NCBI RefSeq assembly: GCF_001050515.1
Contig: NZ_CAHS01000005.1
Coordinates: 61,209 to 125,208, forward strand
Reading direction: 5' to 3'
From: Erwinia piriflorinigrans CFBP 5888
GTDB taxonomy: Bacteria; Pseudomonadota; Gammaproteobacteria; Enterobacterales; Enterobacteriaceae
Length of the DNA: 64,000 nucleotides
The notes under the pieces are model-generated. The model searched no databases, was not told the DNA's origin, and worked only from the letters and a program-made list of their open reading frames with translations. Shown piece after piece: positions 21,897 through 33,556 of the stretch. Both the position numbers and the translations under genes were made by a program. Position 1 is the first letter of the stretch. Every line of letters starts with the position of its first letter.

Positions 21897-23840
21897 TTGA
21901 GTGACATGGCGAAAAACCTGATTCTCTGGCTAGTCATCGCAGTTGTGCTGATGTCTGTATTCCAGAGCTTTGGGCCCAGCGAGTCGAATGGCCGTAGGGT
22001 TGATTATTCAACCTTCTTGTCGGAAGTGAATCAGGATCAGGTCCGCGAGGCACGTATTAACGGGCGTGAGATTAACGTAACCAAAAAAGACAGTAACCGA
22101 TATACCACCTACATTCCTGTTAACGATCCCAAGTTACTCGATAACCTGTTGACTAAAAATGTAAAAGTAGTAGGCGAACCACCTGAAGAGCCAAGCCTGT
22201 TGGCATCTATCTTTATCTCATGGTTCCCAATGCTGTTACTTATCGGTGTCTGGATCTTCTTTATGCGTCAGATGCAGGGCGGCGGCGGAAAGGGCGCGAT
22301 GTCCTTCGGCAAGAGCAAGGCTCGTATGCTGACAGAAGATCAAATCAAGACCACCTTTGGTGATGTTGCCGGATGTGACGAAGCAAAAGAAGAAGTCAGC
22401 GAGCTGGTGGAATACCTGCGTGAGCCGAGCCGTTTCCAGAAGCTTGGCGGCAAAATTCCGAAAGGCGTACTGATGGTCGGACCTCCGGGAACCGGTAAAA
22501 CGCTGTTAGCGAAAGCGATTGCCGGCGAAGCGAAAGTCCCCTTCTTTACCATCTCCGGTTCTGACTTTGTTGAAATGTTTGTCGGCGTGGGGGCATCCCG
22601 CGTCCGTGATATGTTTGAACAGGCGAAGAAAGCTGCACCATGCATCATCTTTATCGATGAAATTGATGCGGTCGGTCGTCAGCGTGGAGCCGGTTTAGGC
22701 GGTGGTCACGATGAACGTGAGCAGACGTTGAACCAGATGCTGGTAGAAATGGACGGCTTCGAAGGTAACGAAGGCATCATTGTTATTGCCGCGACGAACC
22801 GCCCTGACGTTCTGGACCCGGCGTTACTGCGTCCAGGTCGCTTTGACCGTCAGGTTGTTGTCGGCCTGCCAGATGTTCGTGGCCGTGAGCAGATCCTTAA
22901 AGTTCATATGCGCCGTGTACCGCTGGCCACCGATATCGACGCGGCAATCATTGCGCGCGGTACGCCTGGCTTCTCCGGTGCGGATCTGGCTAACCTGGTC
23001 AATGAAGCTGCGCTTTTTGCTGCTCGTGGTAACAAGCGTGTGGTGTCGATGGTTGAATTTGAAAAAGCCAAAGACAAAATCATGATGGGTGCGGAACGTC
23101 GCTCCATGGTGATGACCGAAGCGCAGAAAGAGTCTACCGCGTATCACGAGGCGGGACATGCGATTATCGGTCGCCTGGTGCCTGAACACGATCCGGTGCA
23201 CAAAGTGACGATTATCCCGCGTGGACGCGCTCTGGGTGTGACTTTCTTCCTGCCTGAAGGTGACGCCATCAGCGCCAGCCGTCAGAAACTGGAAAGCCAG
23301 ATTTCTACCCTTTACGGTGGTCGCTTGGCCGAAGAGATTATCTACGGTGTTGAACATGTTTCTACCGGCGCGTCGAACGACATCAAGGTCGCGACGTCTA
23401 TAGCCCGTAACATGGTTACCCAGTGGGGCTTCTCGGAGAAACTCGGTCCGCTGCTGTATGCGGAAGAAGAGGGTGAGGTGTTCCTCGGCCGTTCGATGGC
23501 GAAAGCCAAGCATATGTCTGATGAAACGGCACGTATCATCGACCAGGAAGTGAAATCCTTGGTGGAGATCAACTACAAGCGGGCTCGTCAGATCCTCGGC
23601 GAAAATATGGACATCCTTCATTCGATGAAAGACGCATTGATGAAGTATGAAACCATTGATGCCCCTCAGATCGACGATCTGATGGCACGCCGTGAAGTGC
23701 GTCCGCCTGCAGGCTGGGAAGATCCAGGCAGCACTAACAACTCTGATGGAAATGGTACGCCAAAGGCACCGCGTCCGGTCGATGAACCGAATACGCCAAA
23801 CCCGGGTAATACCATGTCAGAGCAGTTAGGCGACAAGTAA
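21897..23840 (+). CDS. ftsH: ATP-dependent membrane zinc metalloprotease FtsH
   Basis: Membrane-anchored AAA protease that degrades sigma-32, LpxC and misassembled membrane proteins. The 647-residue protein has two transmembrane helices (about 7-24 and 100-123). The AAA domain carries Walker [10 protein letters not shown], Walker B IIFIDEID and the second region of homology, then the zinc motif HEAGH near residue 417. The start is a TTG at 21897, which has GAGG eight nt upstream. The ATG at 21906 (644-residue form) lies too far from that site. A terminator follows. Confidence 0.96.
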   Translation: MSDMAKNLILWLVIAVVLMSVFQSFGPSESNGRRVDYSTFLSEVNQDQVREARINGREINVTKKDSNRYTTYIPVNDPKLLDNLLTKNVKVVGEPPEEPSLLASIFISWFPMLLLIGVWIFFMRQMQGGGGKGAMSFGKSKARMLTEDQIKTTFGDVAGCDEAKEEVSELVEYLREPSRFQKLGGKIPKGVLMVGPPGTGKTLLAKAIAGEAKVPFFTISGSDFVEMFVGVGASRVRDMFEQAKKAAPCIIFIDEIDAVGRQRGAGLGGGHDEREQTLNQMLVEMDGFEGNEGIIVIAATNRPDVLDPALLRPGRFDRQVVVGLPDVRGREQILKVHMRRVPLATDIDAAIIARGTPGFSGADLANLVNEAALFAARGNKRVVSMVEFEKAKDKIMMGAERRSMVMTEAQKESTAYHEAGHAIIGRLVPEHDPVHKVTIIPRGRALGVTFFLPEGDAISASRQKLESQISTLYGGRLAEEIIYGVEHVSTGASNDIKVATSIARNMVTQWGFSEKLGPLLYAEEEGEVFLGRSMAKAKHMSDETARIIDQEVKSLVEINYKRARQILGENMDILHSMKDALMKYETIDAPQIDDLMARREVRPPAGWEDPGSTNNSDGNGTPKAPRPVDEPNTPNPGNTMSEQLGDK

Positions 23841-23870
23841 CGGCGCACGCTGTAAACTGCTGTTGTTATC

Positions 23871-23897
23871 AACCCCGGCCATGTCCGGGGTTTTTTT
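23871..23897 (+). terminator. Terminator of rlmE-ftsH
   Basis: Stem AACCCCGG/CCGGGGTT with a 6-nt loop, then a T-run, between ftsH and folP. Confidence 0.88.
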
Positions 23898-23925
23898 ATA
23901 CCCCAATTAACGGAGACAATTTGTT

Positions 23926-24762
23926 ATGAAGCTGTACGCCAGAGATGCCGTGCTCGATCTTTCTCATCCCCATGTGATGGGGATTTTGAATGTCACTCCT
24001 GACTCTTTTTCTGATGGCGGCAAGCATAACGAATTAATCCAGGCACTGACCCACGCGAATGAGATGATTAACGCTGGGGCGACGATTATCGATGTCGGCG
24101 GTGAGTCCACGCGGCCCGGTGCCGCAGTAGTCAGTACGGAGCAGGAGCTGGAGCGTGTTATTCCTGTGGTGGAGGCCATCGCTCAACGTTTTGAAGTATG
24201 GATCTCGGTTGATACCTCTAAGCCAGAAGTGATCCTCGAAGCGGCCCGCGCCGGGGCGCATATCATCAACGATATCCGCTCACTGCAAGAACCTGGCGCG
24301 CTGGCTGCTGCTGCACAAACGGGACTGCCGGTCTGTCTGATGCATATGCAGGGTGAGCCTAAAACCATGCAGCAGTCGCCGCAATACCAAAACGTTTTGC
24401 ACGACGTTGCGGCGTTCTTCGTTGATAATATCGCCCGTTGCGAAGCGGCCGGGATCAAAAAATCGCAGTTGTTGCTCGACCCGGGTTTTGGTTTCGGTAA
24501 GAATCTCTCCCACAATTATCAGCTACTGGCGCATCTGGCCGATTTCCATCGCTTTGGCCTGCCGCTGCTGGTCGGCTTATCGCGTAAGAGTATGATTGGT
24601 CAGCTACTGAACGTGGGGCCTTCACAGCGTTTGACCGGTAGCCTTGCGTGTGCAGTGATTGCCGCGATGCAGGGGGCCCATATTTTGCGTGTGCACGATG
24701 TCAAAGAAACCGTAGAGGCAATGCGCGTTGTCGAAGCCACTCAGTCTGCAAGGGAAAAATAA
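23926..24762 (+). CDS. folP: Dihydropteroate synthase FolP
   Basis: Condenses p-aminobenzoate with dihydropterin pyrophosphate in folate synthesis; the sulfonamide target. The 278-residue TIM barrel shows [11 protein letters not shown] near residue 22, [11 protein letters not shown] near residue 56 and the C-terminal GLSRKSMIG and LRVHDVKET. It follows the ftsH terminator and is 4 nt ahead of glmM. Confidence 0.96.
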   Translation: MKLYARDAVLDLSHPHVMGILNVTPDSFSDGGKHNELIQALTHANEMINAGATIIDVGGESTRPGAAVVSTEQELERVIPVVEAIAQRFEVWISVDTSKPEVILEAARAGAHIINDIRSLQEPGALAAAAQTGLPVCLMHMQGEPKTMQQSPQYQNVLHDVAAFFVDNIARCEAAGIKKSQLLLDPGFGFGKNLSHNYQLLAHLADFHRFGLPLLVGLSRKSMIGQLLNVGPSQRLTGSLACAVIAAMQGAHILRVHDVKETVEAMRVVEATQSAREK

Positions 24763-24766
24763 TATT

Positions 24767-26101
24767 ATGAGCGAGCGTAAATATTTTGGTACAGATGGAA
24801 TTCGCGGCAAAGTCGGTGAGTCGCCTATCACCCCGGATTTCGTTTTGAAGCTAGGCTTCGCCGCAGGAAAAGTGCTGGCGCGTCACGGTTCCAAGCAAAT
24901 TATCATTGGTAAAGACACGCGTATATCCGGTTATATGCTTGAATCAGCACTTGAAGCCGGTCTGGCGGCGGCGGGATTGTCTGCGGCATTCACCGGGCCA
25001 ATGCCTACGCCGGCGGTGGCGTATCTGACCCGCACGTTCCGTGCCGAAGCCGGCATTGTCATCTCCGCTTCACATAACCCGTTCGATGACAATGGCATTA
25101 AGTTTTTCTCGACCGAGGGCACCAAGCTGCCTGATGAAGTGGAAGCGGCGATTGAAGCTGAAATGGAAAAACCGATTACCTGTGTAGAGTCTGCCGCACT
25201 GGGCCGTGCCAGCCGTATCGTTGATGCCGCCGGGCGCTACATCGAGTTTTGCAAAGGCACTTTCCCCAGCCAGCTTAGCCTCAACGGACTGAAAATCGTG
25301 GTTGACTGCGCCAACGGTGCAACCTATCACATTGCCCCCAATGTGCTGCGCGAACTGGGAGCGACGGTTATCTCAATTGGCGTTCAGCCCGATGGCATGA
25401 ACATCAACAAAGGGTGTGGTGCAACCGATCTGCGGCTGTTGCAGGAACGCGTACTGGCAGAGAAAGCCGACGTTGGCCTTGCCTACGATGGTGACGGCGA
25501 TCGCATTATGATGGTTGATCATCTGGGGCATAAGGTCGACGGTGACCAGATCCTGTATCTGATTGCTCGCGAAGGGTTGCGCCAGGGGGAGCTGCGCGGC
25601 GGCGTGGTTGGCACGTTAATGAGCAATATGGGGCTGGAGCTGGCGCTAAAACAGTTGGGTATTCCTTTTGCTCGCGCAAAAGTAGGCGACCGCTACGTGC
25701 TTGAGAAATTGAAAGAGAAAGGGTGGCGTCTGGGTGCTGAGAACTCAGGGCATGTGATCCTGTTGGACAAAACAACCACCGGTGACGGCATCGTAGCAGG
25801 TTTGCAGGTACTTACTGCGATGGTGCGCAACCATATGAGTCTGCACGATTTGTGCAGCGGGATGAAACTGCTGCCACAAATATTGGTGAACGTTCGCTTC
25901 AGTGGCGCTAACGACCCGCTGGAGGATGCGCAGGTCAAAACGGTGACGGCTGAAGCAGAAACCGAGCTAAAAGGGCGCGGTCGCGTACTGTTGCGTAAAT
26001 CGGGTACCGAGCCGTTGATTCGCGTAATGGTGGAAGGCGAAGATGAAGCGCTGGTTAGCAAGTTGGCCAACCGTATTGCTGATGCGGTGAAGGCGGTTTG
26101 A
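24767..26101 (+). CDS. glmM: Phosphoglucosamine mutase GlmM
   Basis: Converts glucosamine-6-phosphate to glucosamine-1-phosphate on the path to UDP-GlcNAc. The 444-residue alpha-D-phosphohexomutase has the phosphoserine S102 in SASHNP, the metal loop DGDGDR and the C-terminal phosphate-binding [15 protein letters not shown]. The frame is open from 24728 within folP, but the start [14 protein letters not shown] at 24767 is right. It supplies the substrate pathway used by MurA. Confidence 0.97.
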   Translation: MSERKYFGTDGIRGKVGESPITPDFVLKLGFAAGKVLARHGSKQIIIGKDTRISGYMLESALEAGLAAAGLSAAFTGPMPTPAVAYLTRTFRAEAGIVISASHNPFDDNGIKFFSTEGTKLPDEVEAAIEAEMEKPITCVESAALGRASRIVDAAGRYIEFCKGTFPSQLSLNGLKIVVDCANGATYHIAPNVLRELGATVISIGVQPDGMNINKGCGATDLRLLQERVLAEKADVGLAYDGDGDRIMMVDHLGHKVDGDQILYLIAREGLRQGELRGGVVGTLMSNMGLELALKQLGIPFARAKVGDRYVLEKLKEKGWRLGAENSGHVILLDKTTTGDGIVAGLQVLTAMVRNHMSLHDLCSGMKLLPQILVNVRFSGANDPLEDAQVKTVTAEAETELKGRGRVLLRKSGTEPLIRVMVEGEDEALVSKLANRIADAVKAV

Positions 26102-26409
26102 CGGGACGGGCGAAGCGCTCTGAATAAGCACTTCATGTATCAGACAAGGATGACCCGTTTGTACGGGGCATCCTGCACGCACCGGGCCTGATGCCACTGT
26201 TATTGCTTATTAAACGCGCACTAGTACTGATAAAAACCGCTCTTTGTCGTTTTTTTCCGCAATCGGAATGGGCTGGCGAAATTGCTCTTGCGTGCACGGT
26301 CCCCATTGGTTAGTATTCACACCCGCTTCTGATGGGTAGTGATAAACTATCTTTCTAACTGGTTTGAAGCTTTTGATGTGCGGTTGACGCGCAAGGAACA
26401 AGGTTGATT
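26102..26409. other. glmM-secG intergenic region
   Basis: About 308 bp without a gene. A GC hairpin GGATGACCCGT/ACGGGGCATCC (26148-26173, one mismatch) follows glmM, but without a T-tract. The rest is AT-leaning leader DNA that must hold the secG promoter, which I could not define convincingly. Confidence 0.5.
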
Positions 26410-26742
26410 ATGTACGAAGCTCTTTTAGTAGTTTTCCTTATTGTGGCACTCGGCCTTGTTGGTCTGATTATGCTTCAGCAAGGTAAAGGCGCTGATATGG
26501 GAGCATCATTTGGTGCAGGCGCTTCCGGTACGCTGTTTGGTTCTAACGGTTCAGGCAATTTCATGACCCGTATGACTGCAGTGCTGGCGACCCTGTTCTT
26601 CATCATCAGCCTGATCTTGGGTAACATCAACAGTAACAAAACTCAGAAAGGAAGCGAGTGGGAAAATCTGTCTCAGCCGGCGCAGTCGCAACAGACTCAG
26701 CCAGCTAAACCGGCTACGCCGGGCAGTGATATCCCGCAGTAA
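26410..26742 (+). CDS. secG: Protein translocase subunit SecG
   Basis: Small inner-membrane subunit of SecYEG that assists preprotein translocation. The 110-residue protein has two transmembrane helices (about 2-20 and 53-72) separated by the conserved cytoplasmic LQQGKGADMGASFGAGASG loop, and an NINSNKT motif. The start MYEALLVVFL at 26410 matches E. coli. It precedes tRNA-Leu(GAG), as in the E. coli secG-leuU unit. Confidence 0.97.
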   Translation: MYEALLVVFLIVALGLVGLIMLQQGKGADMGASFGAGASGTLFGSNGSGNFMTRMTAVLATLFFIISLILGNINSNKTQKGSEWENLSQPAQSQQTQPAKPATPGSDIPQ

Positions 26743-26792
26743 GCAGTACAGTAGTTTCGACGCGACAGAAATAAAAAAGTCGCCTCTTTAGT

Positions 26793-26879
26793 GCCGTGGT
26801 GGTGGAATTGGTAGACACGCTACCTTGAGGTGGTAGTGCCCGCATGGGCTTACGGGTTCAAGTCCCGTCCTCGGTACCA
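26793..26879 (+). tRNA. leuU: tRNA-Leu (anticodon GAG)
   Basis: An 87-nt class II tRNA. The anticodon stem CTACC/GGTAG encloses loop TTGAGGT (GAG at 26827-26829). It has a long variable arm GCCC-GCAT-GGGC, T-arm ACGGG-TTCAAGT-CCCGT and an encoded CCA. The acceptor 5' strand reads GCCGTGG against CCTCGGT, giving a T5-T68 mismatch where E. coli leuU has A5-T68. Otherwise it is standard, and it lies downstream of secG. Confidence 0.95.
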
Positions 26880-26927
26880 AATCAAAGTTTTGCTTGTGAA
26901 TTGTGCAAGTTATGCGTATTATTCGGA

Positions 26928-27004
<77 letters not shown>

Positions 27005-27130
27005 CTTTCCCTTAGAGTTCTTTTTCAAATATACTGTTTACTTAGCAATGGGCATGGCAGCTTATTTTGGAAAAAATTCTTTTGGACTGTGCCGAACCGC
27101 CGTTAGCGGTTTACAGGGTCCAGTCACAAT

Positions 27131-27156
27131 AAGCCCCGATATTTCGGGGTTTTTTG
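27131..27156 (+). terminator. Terminator between metY and rimP
   Basis: CCCCGA-TATT-TCGGGG followed by T6. In E. coli a similar hairpin lies here and lets only part of transcription enter rimP-nusA. Confidence 0.85.
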
Positions 27157-27177
27157 TTATCAGGAAGCAGCATCACT

Positions 27178-27197
27178 GGGCTATAGGCCCTTTTTTT
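27178..27197 (+). terminator. Second weak terminator in rimP leader
   Basis: Short GGGC-TATAG-GCCC hairpin with T7, 18 nt before the rimP start. Together with the first terminator it forms the rimP leader element. Confidence 0.5.
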
Positions 27198-27214
27198 ACG
27201 TCTTGGGGGTGGGA

Positions 27215-27667
27215 TTGTCCACATTAGAGCAAAAATTAACAGAGCTGATCTCAGCACCGGTAGAAGCGCTAGGCTACGAACTGGTTGGTATTGAGTTTGT
27301 ACGCGGGCGCACATCCACCTTGCGCATCTATATTGATAGTGAAGATGGCATCAATGTTGATGATTGTGCTGATGTGAGCCACCAGGTCAGTGCGGTAATG
27401 GACGTCGAAGACCCGATTACCGTGGCCTACAACCTCGAAGTTTCCTCGCCGGGCCTTGATCGACCGATGTTTACCGCAGAGCATTATGCGCGTTTTACTG
27501 GCGAAGAAGTGAGCCTGGTGCTGCGTATGGCGGTTCAAAACCGTCGCAAATGGCAGGGTATCATTAAGTCTGTCGAGGGTGAGATGATTACTGTTGCCGT
27601 TGAGGGTAACGACGAAGTGTTCGCGCTGAGTAACATCCAGAAGGCGAACCTGGTTCCCCACTTTTAA
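27215..27667 (+). CDS. rimP: Ribosome maturation factor RimP
   Basis: Needed for maturation of the 30S subunit. The 150-residue protein matches E. coli RimP over its length ([46 protein letters not shown]). Translation probably starts at the TTG at 27215, as in E. coli; the upstream in-frame TTG at 27203 overlaps the purine-rich site GGGGG. It heads the protein-coding part of the nusA operon. Confidence 0.95.
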   Translation: MSTLEQKLTELISAPVEALGYELVGIEFVRGRTSTLRIYIDSEDGINVDDCADVSHQVSAVMDVEDPITVAYNLEVSSPGLDRPMFTAEHYARFTGEEVSLVLRMAVQNRRKWQGIIKSVEGEMITVAVEGNDEVFALSNIQKANLVPHF

Positions 27668-27691
27668 AAGTCCGGATTGAGGCATACCAGG

Positions 27692-29197
27692 ATGAACAAA
27701 GAAATCTTAGCTGTTGTAGAAGCGGTCTCTAATGAGAAGTCCCTCCCACGCGAGAAGATTTTCGAAGCGCTGGAGAGCGCGCTGGCCACAGCCACCAAGA
27801 AAAAATACGAGCAGGAAATTGACGTGCGCGTCAGTATCGATCGCAAAAGTGGCGATTTCGATACCTTCCGCCGTTGGCTGATTGTTGACGAAGTGACCCT
27901 GCCTACCCGCGAAATTACGCTGGAAGCGGCACTTTATGAAGATGAATCGTTCTCTCTTGGCGGGTTTGTCGAAGACCAGATTGAATCTGTCACCTTCGAT
28001 CGTATCACTACCCAGACAGCCAAGCAGGTTATCGTGCAGAAAGTGCGCGAGGCCGAGCGTGCAATGGTCGTTGACCAGTTCCGCGAGCAGGAAGGCGAAA
28101 TCATTACCGGCGTGGTGAAGAAAGTCAATCGTGACAACATTTCACTCGAAGTGCGGCCAAACGATGGTTCCAGTACCAACGCAGAAGCCGTTATCATTCG
28201 TGAAGATATGCTGCCGCGTGAAAACTTCCGCCCGGGCGACCGTATTCGTGGCGTACTGTATGCCGTGCGCCCTGAAGCGCGTGGCGCACAGCTGTTCGTC
28301 AGCCGTTCGAAACCAGAAATGCTGATCGAACTTTTCCGCATTGAAGTGCCGGAAATTGCCGAAGAAGTTCTTGAAATCAAAGCCGCCGCACGCGATCCAG
28401 GCTCCCGAGCCAAGATCGCCGTGAAAACCAACGACAAGCGTATTGACCCGGTCGGCGCATGTGTTGGTATGCGTGGTGCGCGTGTTCAGGCGGTATCCAG
28501 TGAGCTGGGTGGCGAGCGTATTGATATCGTACTGTGGGATGACAATCCTGCGCAGTTCGTTATCAACGCAATGGCCCCGGCGGATGTCGCCTCTATCGTG
28601 GTGGATGAAGACAATCACACCATGGATATCGCTGTAGAAGCCGGAAATCTGGCTCAGGCGATCGGCCGTAATGGCCAAAACGTGCGTCTGGCTTCGCAGC
28701 TGAGTGGCTGGGAGCTGAACGTGATGACGGTCGACGACCTGCAGGCTAAGCATCAGGCTGAAGCTCATGCTGCCATCGACGTCTTTACCAAACATCTCGA
28801 TATTGATGAAGACTTCGCTACCCTATTGGTAGAAGAAGGCTTCTCTTCTCTGGAAGAGCTGGCTTACGTGCCGATCAACGAGCTGTTGGAAATCGACGGT
28901 CTGGATGAAGAGACAGTAGAAGCGTTGCGCGACCGGGCCAAAAACGCGTTAACCACCCTGGCATTGGCTAAGGAAGAGAGCCTCGGCGACACCCAACCGG
29001 CTGAAGATTTACTCAGTCTGGAAGGCCTTGAGCGTGAGCTGGCTTTCAAGCTGGCAGCGAAAGGTGTGTGTACGCTGGAAGATCTTGCCGAGCAGGGTGT
29101 TGACGATCTGTCAGATATTGATGGCCTGAGCGATGAGCGGGCTGGTGAGCTGATTATGGCTGCACGAAATATCTGCTGGTTCGGCGACGACGCGTAA
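27692..29197 (+). CDS. nusA: Transcription elongation/termination factor NusA
   Basis: Binds RNA polymerase and modulates pausing, termination and antitermination. The 501-residue protein has an N-terminal RNAP-binding domain (1-130), S1 domain (about 135-200), two KH domains ([25 protein letters not shown]) and two C-terminal acidic repeats ([24 protein letters not shown]). It is a few residues longer than E. coli. The start at 27692 (MNKEILAV) is conserved. It lies 24 nt from rimP and 24 nt before infB. Confidence 0.97.
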   Translation: MNKEILAVVEAVSNEKSLPREKIFEALESALATATKKKYEQEIDVRVSIDRKSGDFDTFRRWLIVDEVTLPTREITLEAALYEDESFSLGGFVEDQIESVTFDRITTQTAKQVIVQKVREAERAMVVDQFREQEGEIITGVVKKVNRDNISLEVRPNDGSSTNAEAVIIREDMLPRENFRPGDRIRGVLYAVRPEARGAQLFVSRSKPEMLIELFRIEVPEIAEEVLEIKAAARDPGSRAKIAVKTNDKRIDPVGACVGMRGARVQAVSSELGGERIDIVLWDDNPAQFVINAMAPADVASIVVDEDNHTMDIAVEAGNLAQAIGRNGQNVRLASQLSGWELNVMTVDDLQAKHQAEAHAAIDVFTKHLDIDEDFATLLVEEGFSSLEELAYVPINELLEIDGLDEETVEALRDRAKNALTTLALAKEESLGDTQPAEDLLSLEGLERELAFKLAAKGVCTLEDLAEQGVDDLSDIDGLSDERAGELIMAARNICWFGDDA

Positions 29198-29221
29198 TAA
29201 ACTGTAGCAGGAAGGAACAGC

Positions 29222-31912
29222 ATGACGACAGATGTAACCGTAAAATCGCTGGCCGCAGAGATTCAGACACCGGTAGAACGCCTGGTACAGCAATTTGCTG
29301 ATGCAGGGATCCAAAAGTCTGAAACCGACTCTGTTACCCAGCATGAAAAAGAGACATTACTTACCCACCTGAACCGTGAGCACGGTGGTGGAACGAGTAA
29401 ACTGACTCTGCAGCGCAAGACGCGCAGCACCTTGAATGTTCCTGGCACCGGGGGCAAAAGTAAATCGGTGCAAATCGAAGTCCGCAAAAAGCGCACCTAT
29501 GTAAAAGGCGATCCGGCTAATGCTGAACAGGCAGAAGCTGAAGCGCAGGCAGAGCGTGAAGCGGAAGAACTGGCTCGTCGCGAGGCTGAAGAAAAAGCCC
29601 AGCGCGAAGCTCAAGACAAAGCGAAGCGTGAAGCCGAGGAGCAGGCCAAGCGTGAGGCAGCTGATAAAGCCAAACGTGAAGCGGCGGAAAAAGATAAAGT
29701 GAGCAATCAACATACCGACGAAGCAACCCGGGCCTCTCAGTCCGACAGGGCCCGCCGTGAAGCGGAAGCGGCTGAACTAAAGCGTAAAGCTGAAGAAGAA
29801 GCGCATCGCAAGATCGAAGAAGAAGCGAAGCGTGTAGCGGAAGAGGCACGTAAAATGGCGGAAGAGAAAGGCGAAGAGTGGGCGGTAGTGAAAGAGGTAG
29901 AAGATACCTCTGATTACCACGTCACCACTTCAACTCACGCTCGTGCAGCGGAAGACGAGAATGACGCACAGGTTGAAGGTGATCGTCGCACTCGTGCTGT
30001 ACGTCCGGCTAAAGCCCCGGTGCGTAAGAAAGGCAACAAGCATTCTGAAGCCAAAACCGACCGTGAAGAGGCGCGTGCGCAGGTTCGCGGTGGTAAAGGC
30101 GGCAAGCGTAAGCCGAGCACCCTACAGCAGAGCTTTAATAAGCCAGCGCAGGCGGTTAACCGCGATGTGATTATCGGTGAAACTATCACCGTAGCGGAAC
30201 TGGCTAACAAAATGGCCGTTAAAGGTTCGCAGGTCATCAAAGCGATGATGAAGTTGGGCGCTATGGCGACCATCAATCAGGTTATCGATCAGGAAACTGC
30301 CCAGCTGGTTGCGGAAGAAATGGGTCACAAAGTGACGCTGCGCCGCGAAAACGAGCTGGAAGAAGCGGTAATGAGCGATCGTGATACCGACGCGGTGCAT
30401 GAATCTCGTGCACCGGTAGTGACCATTATGGGTCATGTTGACCACGGTAAAACCTCACTGCTGGACTACATCCGTTCCACTAAAGTCGCCTCTGGCGAAG
30501 CGGGCGGCATTACTCAGCACATCGGTGCTTACCATGTTGAAACTGACAACGGTATGGTGACCTTCCTGGATACCCCTGGCCACGCCGCGTTTACCGCGAT
30601 GCGTGCCCGTGGTGCTCAGGCGACCGATATCGTTATCCTGGTGGTTGCTGCTGACGATGGCGTGATGCCTCAGACCATTGAAGCGGTACAGCATGCGAAG
30701 GCGGCGAAAGTGCCGGTCGTCGTTGCGGTGAACAAATGCGATAAGCCAGAAGCCGATCCGGACCGTGTTAAAAACGAACTCACCCAGTACGGCATTATTC
30801 CGGAAGAGTGGGGCGGCGAGAATATGTTCGTCAACGTTTCTGCGAAAGCCGGAACCGGTATTGATGACCTGCTCAACGCTATACTGCTACAGGCAGAAGT
30901 TCTTGAACTGTCCGCAGTCCGTCAGGGTATGGCGAGCGGCGTGGTGATCGAGTCCTTCCTGGATAAAGGCCGTGGCCCGGTTGCTACCGTGCTGGTACGC
31001 GAAGGTACGCTGAATAAAGGCGATATCGTCCTGTGTGGCTTTGAGTACGGCCGCGTGCGTGCGATGCGTGACGAGCTGGGCCGCGAAGTGTTGACGGCTG
31101 GCCCATCTATCCCGGTTGAAATCCTCGGTTTGTCCGGCGTTCCGGCTGCGGGTGATGAAGCAACCGTGGTCCGCGATGAGAAGAAAGCGCGTGAAGTTGC
31201 ACTGTATCGTCAGGGCAAATTCCGTGAAGTTAAGCTGGCGCGTCAGCAGAAATCCAAGCTGGAGAACATGTTTGCTAACATGACCGAAGGCGAAGTCTCT
31301 GAACTGAACATCGTCCTGAAAGCTGACGTGCAGGGCTCTGTCGAAGCGATCTCCGACTCTCTGATGAAACTTTCTACTGATGAAGTGAAAGTGAAAATCG
31401 TTGGCTCTGGCGTGGGTGGTATCACTGAAACTGATGCGACTCTGGCCGCAGCGTCCAACGCGATTCTGGTTGGCTTCAACGTGCGTGCCGATGCCTCTGC
31501 GCGCCGCGTCATTGATACCGAGAGCCTGGATCTGCGTTACTACTCCGTCATCTATAATCTGATTGACGAAGTGAAAGCGGCGATGAGCGGCATGCTGGCA
31601 CCTGAGTACAAGCAGCAGATCATTGGTCTGGCTGCGGTACGTGACGTGTTCAAATCACCGAAATTTGGTGCTATCGCCGGTTGTATGGTGACCGAAGGTA
31701 ACATTAAACGTCACAACCCAATCCGCGTACTGCGTGACAACGTGGTTATCTATGAAGGCGAGCTGGAATCCCTGCGCCGCTTCAAAGATGACGTTAACGA
31801 AGTCCGTAACGGCATGGAATGTGGTATCGGCGTGAAGAACTACAACGATGTACGTGTTGGCGATATGATCGAAGTATTCGAAATTATCGAAATTCAGCGT
31901 ACCATCGATTAA
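29222..31912 (+). CDS. infB: Translation initiation factor IF-2
   Basis: GTPase that brings fMet-tRNA to the 30S subunit. The 896-residue protein has an N-terminal domain and a long highly charged Ala/Glu/Lys/Arg helical region (about 95-225). The G domain carries GHVDHGKT near residue 405, DTPGHA and NKCD; domains II to IV follow. A GTG at 29699-29701 (V160, KDKVSNQ) is at the position used in E. coli to start the shorter IF2-beta. The gene follows nusA closely. The initiator tRNA it uses is encoded upstream by metY. Confidence 0.97.
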   Translation: MTTDVTVKSLAAEIQTPVERLVQQFADAGIQKSETDSVTQHEKETLLTHLNREHGGGTSKLTLQRKTRSTLNVPGTGGKSKSVQIEVRKKRTYVKGDPANAEQAEAEAQAEREAEELARREAEEKAQREAQDKAKREAEEQAKREAADKAKREAAEKDKVSNQHTDEATRASQSDRARREAEAAELKRKAEEEAHRKIEEEAKRVAEEARKMAEEKGEEWAVVKEVEDTSDYHVTTSTHARAAEDENDAQVEGDRRTRAVRPAKAPVRKKGNKHSEAKTDREEARAQVRGGKGGKRKPSTLQQSFNKPAQAVNRDVIIGETITVAELANKMAVKGSQVIKAMMKLGAMATINQVIDQETAQLVAEEMGHKVTLRRENELEEAVMSDRDTDAVHESRAPVVTIMGHVDHGKTSLLDYIRSTKVASGEAGGITQHIGAYHVETDNGMVTFLDTPGHAAFTAMRARGAQATDIVILVVAADDGVMPQTIEAVQHAKAAKVPVVVAVNKCDKPEADPDRVKNELTQYGIIPEEWGGENMFVNVSAKAGTGIDDLLNAILLQAEVLELSAVRQGMASGVVIESFLDKGRGPVATVLVREGTLNKGDIVLCGFEYGRVRAMRDELGREVLTAGPSIPVEILGLSGVPAAGDEATVVRDEKKAREVALYRQGKFREVKLARQQKSKLENMFANMTEGEVSELNIVLKADVQGSVEAISDSLMKLSTDEVKVKIVGSGVGGITETDATLAAASNAILVGFNVRADASARRVIDTESLDLRYYSVIYNLIDEVKAAMSGMLAPEYKQQIIGLAAVRDVFKSPKFGAIAGCMVTEGNIKRHNPIRVLRDNVVIYEGELESLRRFKDDVNEVRNGMECGIGVKNYNDVRVGDMIEVFEIIEIQRTID

Positions 31913-32047
31913 TAATCTGACAGGTATCCACCCGATTTCGCGTTGCGGTACGATGATAACCGAATAAGCGTCGGTCACCGTTTTTAACCAGTGACCGGCG
32001 CAAAAGAGGGCAGTTAACGTCGCAGACGCAAAAGATGATGGATATTA

Positions 32048-32072
32048 TTTGGGAGGCTTCTGGCCTCCCAAA
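32048..32072 (+). repeat. Hairpin between infB and rbfA
   Basis: Perfect 10-bp inverted repeat TTTGGGAGGC-TTCTG-GCCTCCCAAA followed by TTATTT, only 20 nt before the rbfA ATG. It could act as a partial terminator or mRNA processing/stability element. Confidence 0.6.
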
Positions 32073-32091
32073 TTATTTGGAGATAAAAATT

Positions 32092-32505
32092 ATGGCGAAA
32101 GAATTTGGTCGCCCGCAGCGTGTTTCTCAGGAGCTGCAAAAAGAGATCGCTATCATTCTGCAACGTGAGATCAAAGATCCGCGTCTGGGCATGATGGTGA
32201 CCGTTTCCGGTGTGGATGTGTCCCGTGACCTGGCCTATGCCAAAGTGTTTGTCACCTTCCTTAACGACAAAGACGAAGCGGCCATTAAAGGCGGCTTACG
32301 CGCTCTGGGCGATGCTTCTGGCTATATCCGCACTCTGCTCGGTAAGGCGATGCGCTTGCGTATCGTGCCTGAACTAACCTTCTTCTACGATAACTCGCTG
32401 GTTGAAGGTATGCGCATGTCTAACCTGGTGACTAACGTGGTCAGAAACGACGAAGAACGTCGCGGACCGGCAGAAGAAAACCCGGAAGAAGGCAAAGCTG
32501 AGTAA
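32092..32505 (+). CDS. rbfA: 30S ribosome-binding factor RbfA
   Basis: KH-like cold-shock factor that binds immature 30S subunits near helix 1 of 16S rRNA. The 137-residue protein starts [19 protein letters not shown] and has the family segment [24 protein letters not shown]. The frame is open from 32035, but that extension spans a hairpin; the ATG at 32092 has GGAG nearby. Its TAA overlaps the truB ATG. Confidence 0.96.
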   Translation: MAKEFGRPQRVSQELQKEIAIILQREIKDPRLGMMVTVSGVDVSRDLAYAKVFVTFLNDKDEAAIKGGLRALGDASGYIRTLLGKAMRLRIVPELTFFYDNSLVEGMRMSNLVTNVVRNDEERRGPAEENPEEGKAE

Positions 32506-33449
32506 TGAGTCGTCCTCGTCGTCGCGGCCGCGATATCCACGGCGTACTATTGCTGGATAAACCTCTTGGTCTCTCCTCCAACGATGCGCTGCAAAAAGTA
32601 AAACGCCTGTATAACGCCAATCGTGCCGGTCATACCGGCGCGCTGGATCCGCTGGCGACCGGCATGCTGCCCATCTGTCTGGGGGAAGCGACCAAGTTTT
32701 CTCAGTATCTGTTGGATTCGGACAAACGTTATCGGGTGATTGCCCGCCTCGGGCAGCGCACCGATACCTCGGATGCAGAAGGCAGGGTGGTGAGTGAGCG
32801 GCAGGTGACATTCACCACACAAGCTCTGGAACAGGCGCTGGAGAGTTTCCGTGGCGAAACGCAGCAGATCCCTTCAATGTATTCGGCACTCAAATATCAG
32901 GGGCGTAAACTCTACGAATACGCCCGTGAAGGAATAGAGGTGCCGCGTGAATCCCGCAGCATTGTGGTGTATGAGCTGTTGTTTATTCGCCATGAAGGTC
33001 ATGAACTGGAGCTGGATATTCACGTCTCGAAAGGGACTTACATCCGTACCATTATCGACGATCTTGGTGAAAAACTGGGTTGTGGTGCACATGTTAGTTT
33101 CCTGCGCCGTCTCCAGGTTGCCCGCTATCCGATCGCGAGGATGGTCACGCTGGAGCAGCTTAATGCGCTGTCTGAAGAGGCGCACCGCACCGGCGTATCG
33201 CCAGCGGATTTGCTCGACCCGCTGCTGATGCCGATGGATAGCCCAGCCTCTGAATATCCGGTAGTGAATCTACTGAGCTCCGTCGCTGCTTACTTTAAGC
33301 AGGGCATGCCGGTACAGGTGGCAGGTGCGCCGTCAAGCGGTCTGGTGCGCGTCACTGAAGGCGAGCAAAGTAAGTTTATTGGTATGGCTGAAATCGCTGA
33401 CGATGGACGTGTTGCGCCGCGCAGGCTGGTTGTAGAATATTCTGGCTAG
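32505..33449 (+). CDS. truB: tRNA pseudouridine-55 synthase TruB
   Basis: Makes pseudouridine 55 in the T loop of tRNAs. The 314-residue protein carries the catalytic D48 in [15 protein letters not shown] and the conserved [17 protein letters not shown]. The C-terminal PUA-like region is complete ([19 protein letters not shown]). The start is coupled to rbfA by overlap. Confidence 0.96.
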   Translation: MSRPRRRGRDIHGVLLLDKPLGLSSNDALQKVKRLYNANRAGHTGALDPLATGMLPICLGEATKFSQYLLDSDKRYRVIARLGQRTDTSDAEGRVVSERQVTFTTQALEQALESFRGETQQIPSMYSALKYQGRKLYEYAREGIEVPRESRSIVVYELLFIRHEGHELELDIHVSKGTYIRTIIDDLGEKLGCGAHVSFLRRLQVARYPIARMVTLEQLNALSEEAHRTGVSPADLLDPLLMPMDSPASEYPVVNLLSSVAAYFKQGMPVQVAGAPSSGLVRVTEGEQSKFIGMAEIADDGRVAPRRLVVEYSG

Positions 33450-33453
33450 CTAT

Positions 33454-33482
33454 TTGCGCTCGGGCATGGCTAAGAGTAGAAT
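33454..33482 (+). promoter_or_regulatory. Sigma-70 promoter of rpsO
   Basis: TTGCGC, a 17-bp spacer and TAGAAT just after the truB stop. It gives a leader of about 70 nt, in which S15 represses its own translation in E. coli. Confidence 0.7.
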
Positions 33483-33556
33483 AGTGCGGCTTTACATTGG
33501 GTGGCTGAATTAGAGATCGGCGCCTGTACATTTATCTTAAAATTTGGAGTTGTCTC

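Noticed and set aside
22824..23621. A 265-codon minus-strand ORF opposite ftsH
   Set aside because: It is an antisense shadow in a conserved AAA protease gene with no ribosome site.
26894..26922. Promoter-like TTGTGA-N17-TATTAT before metY
   Set aside because: Transcription from it would begin at or inside the tRNA, leaving no 5' leader. It is more likely chance AT-rich sequence.
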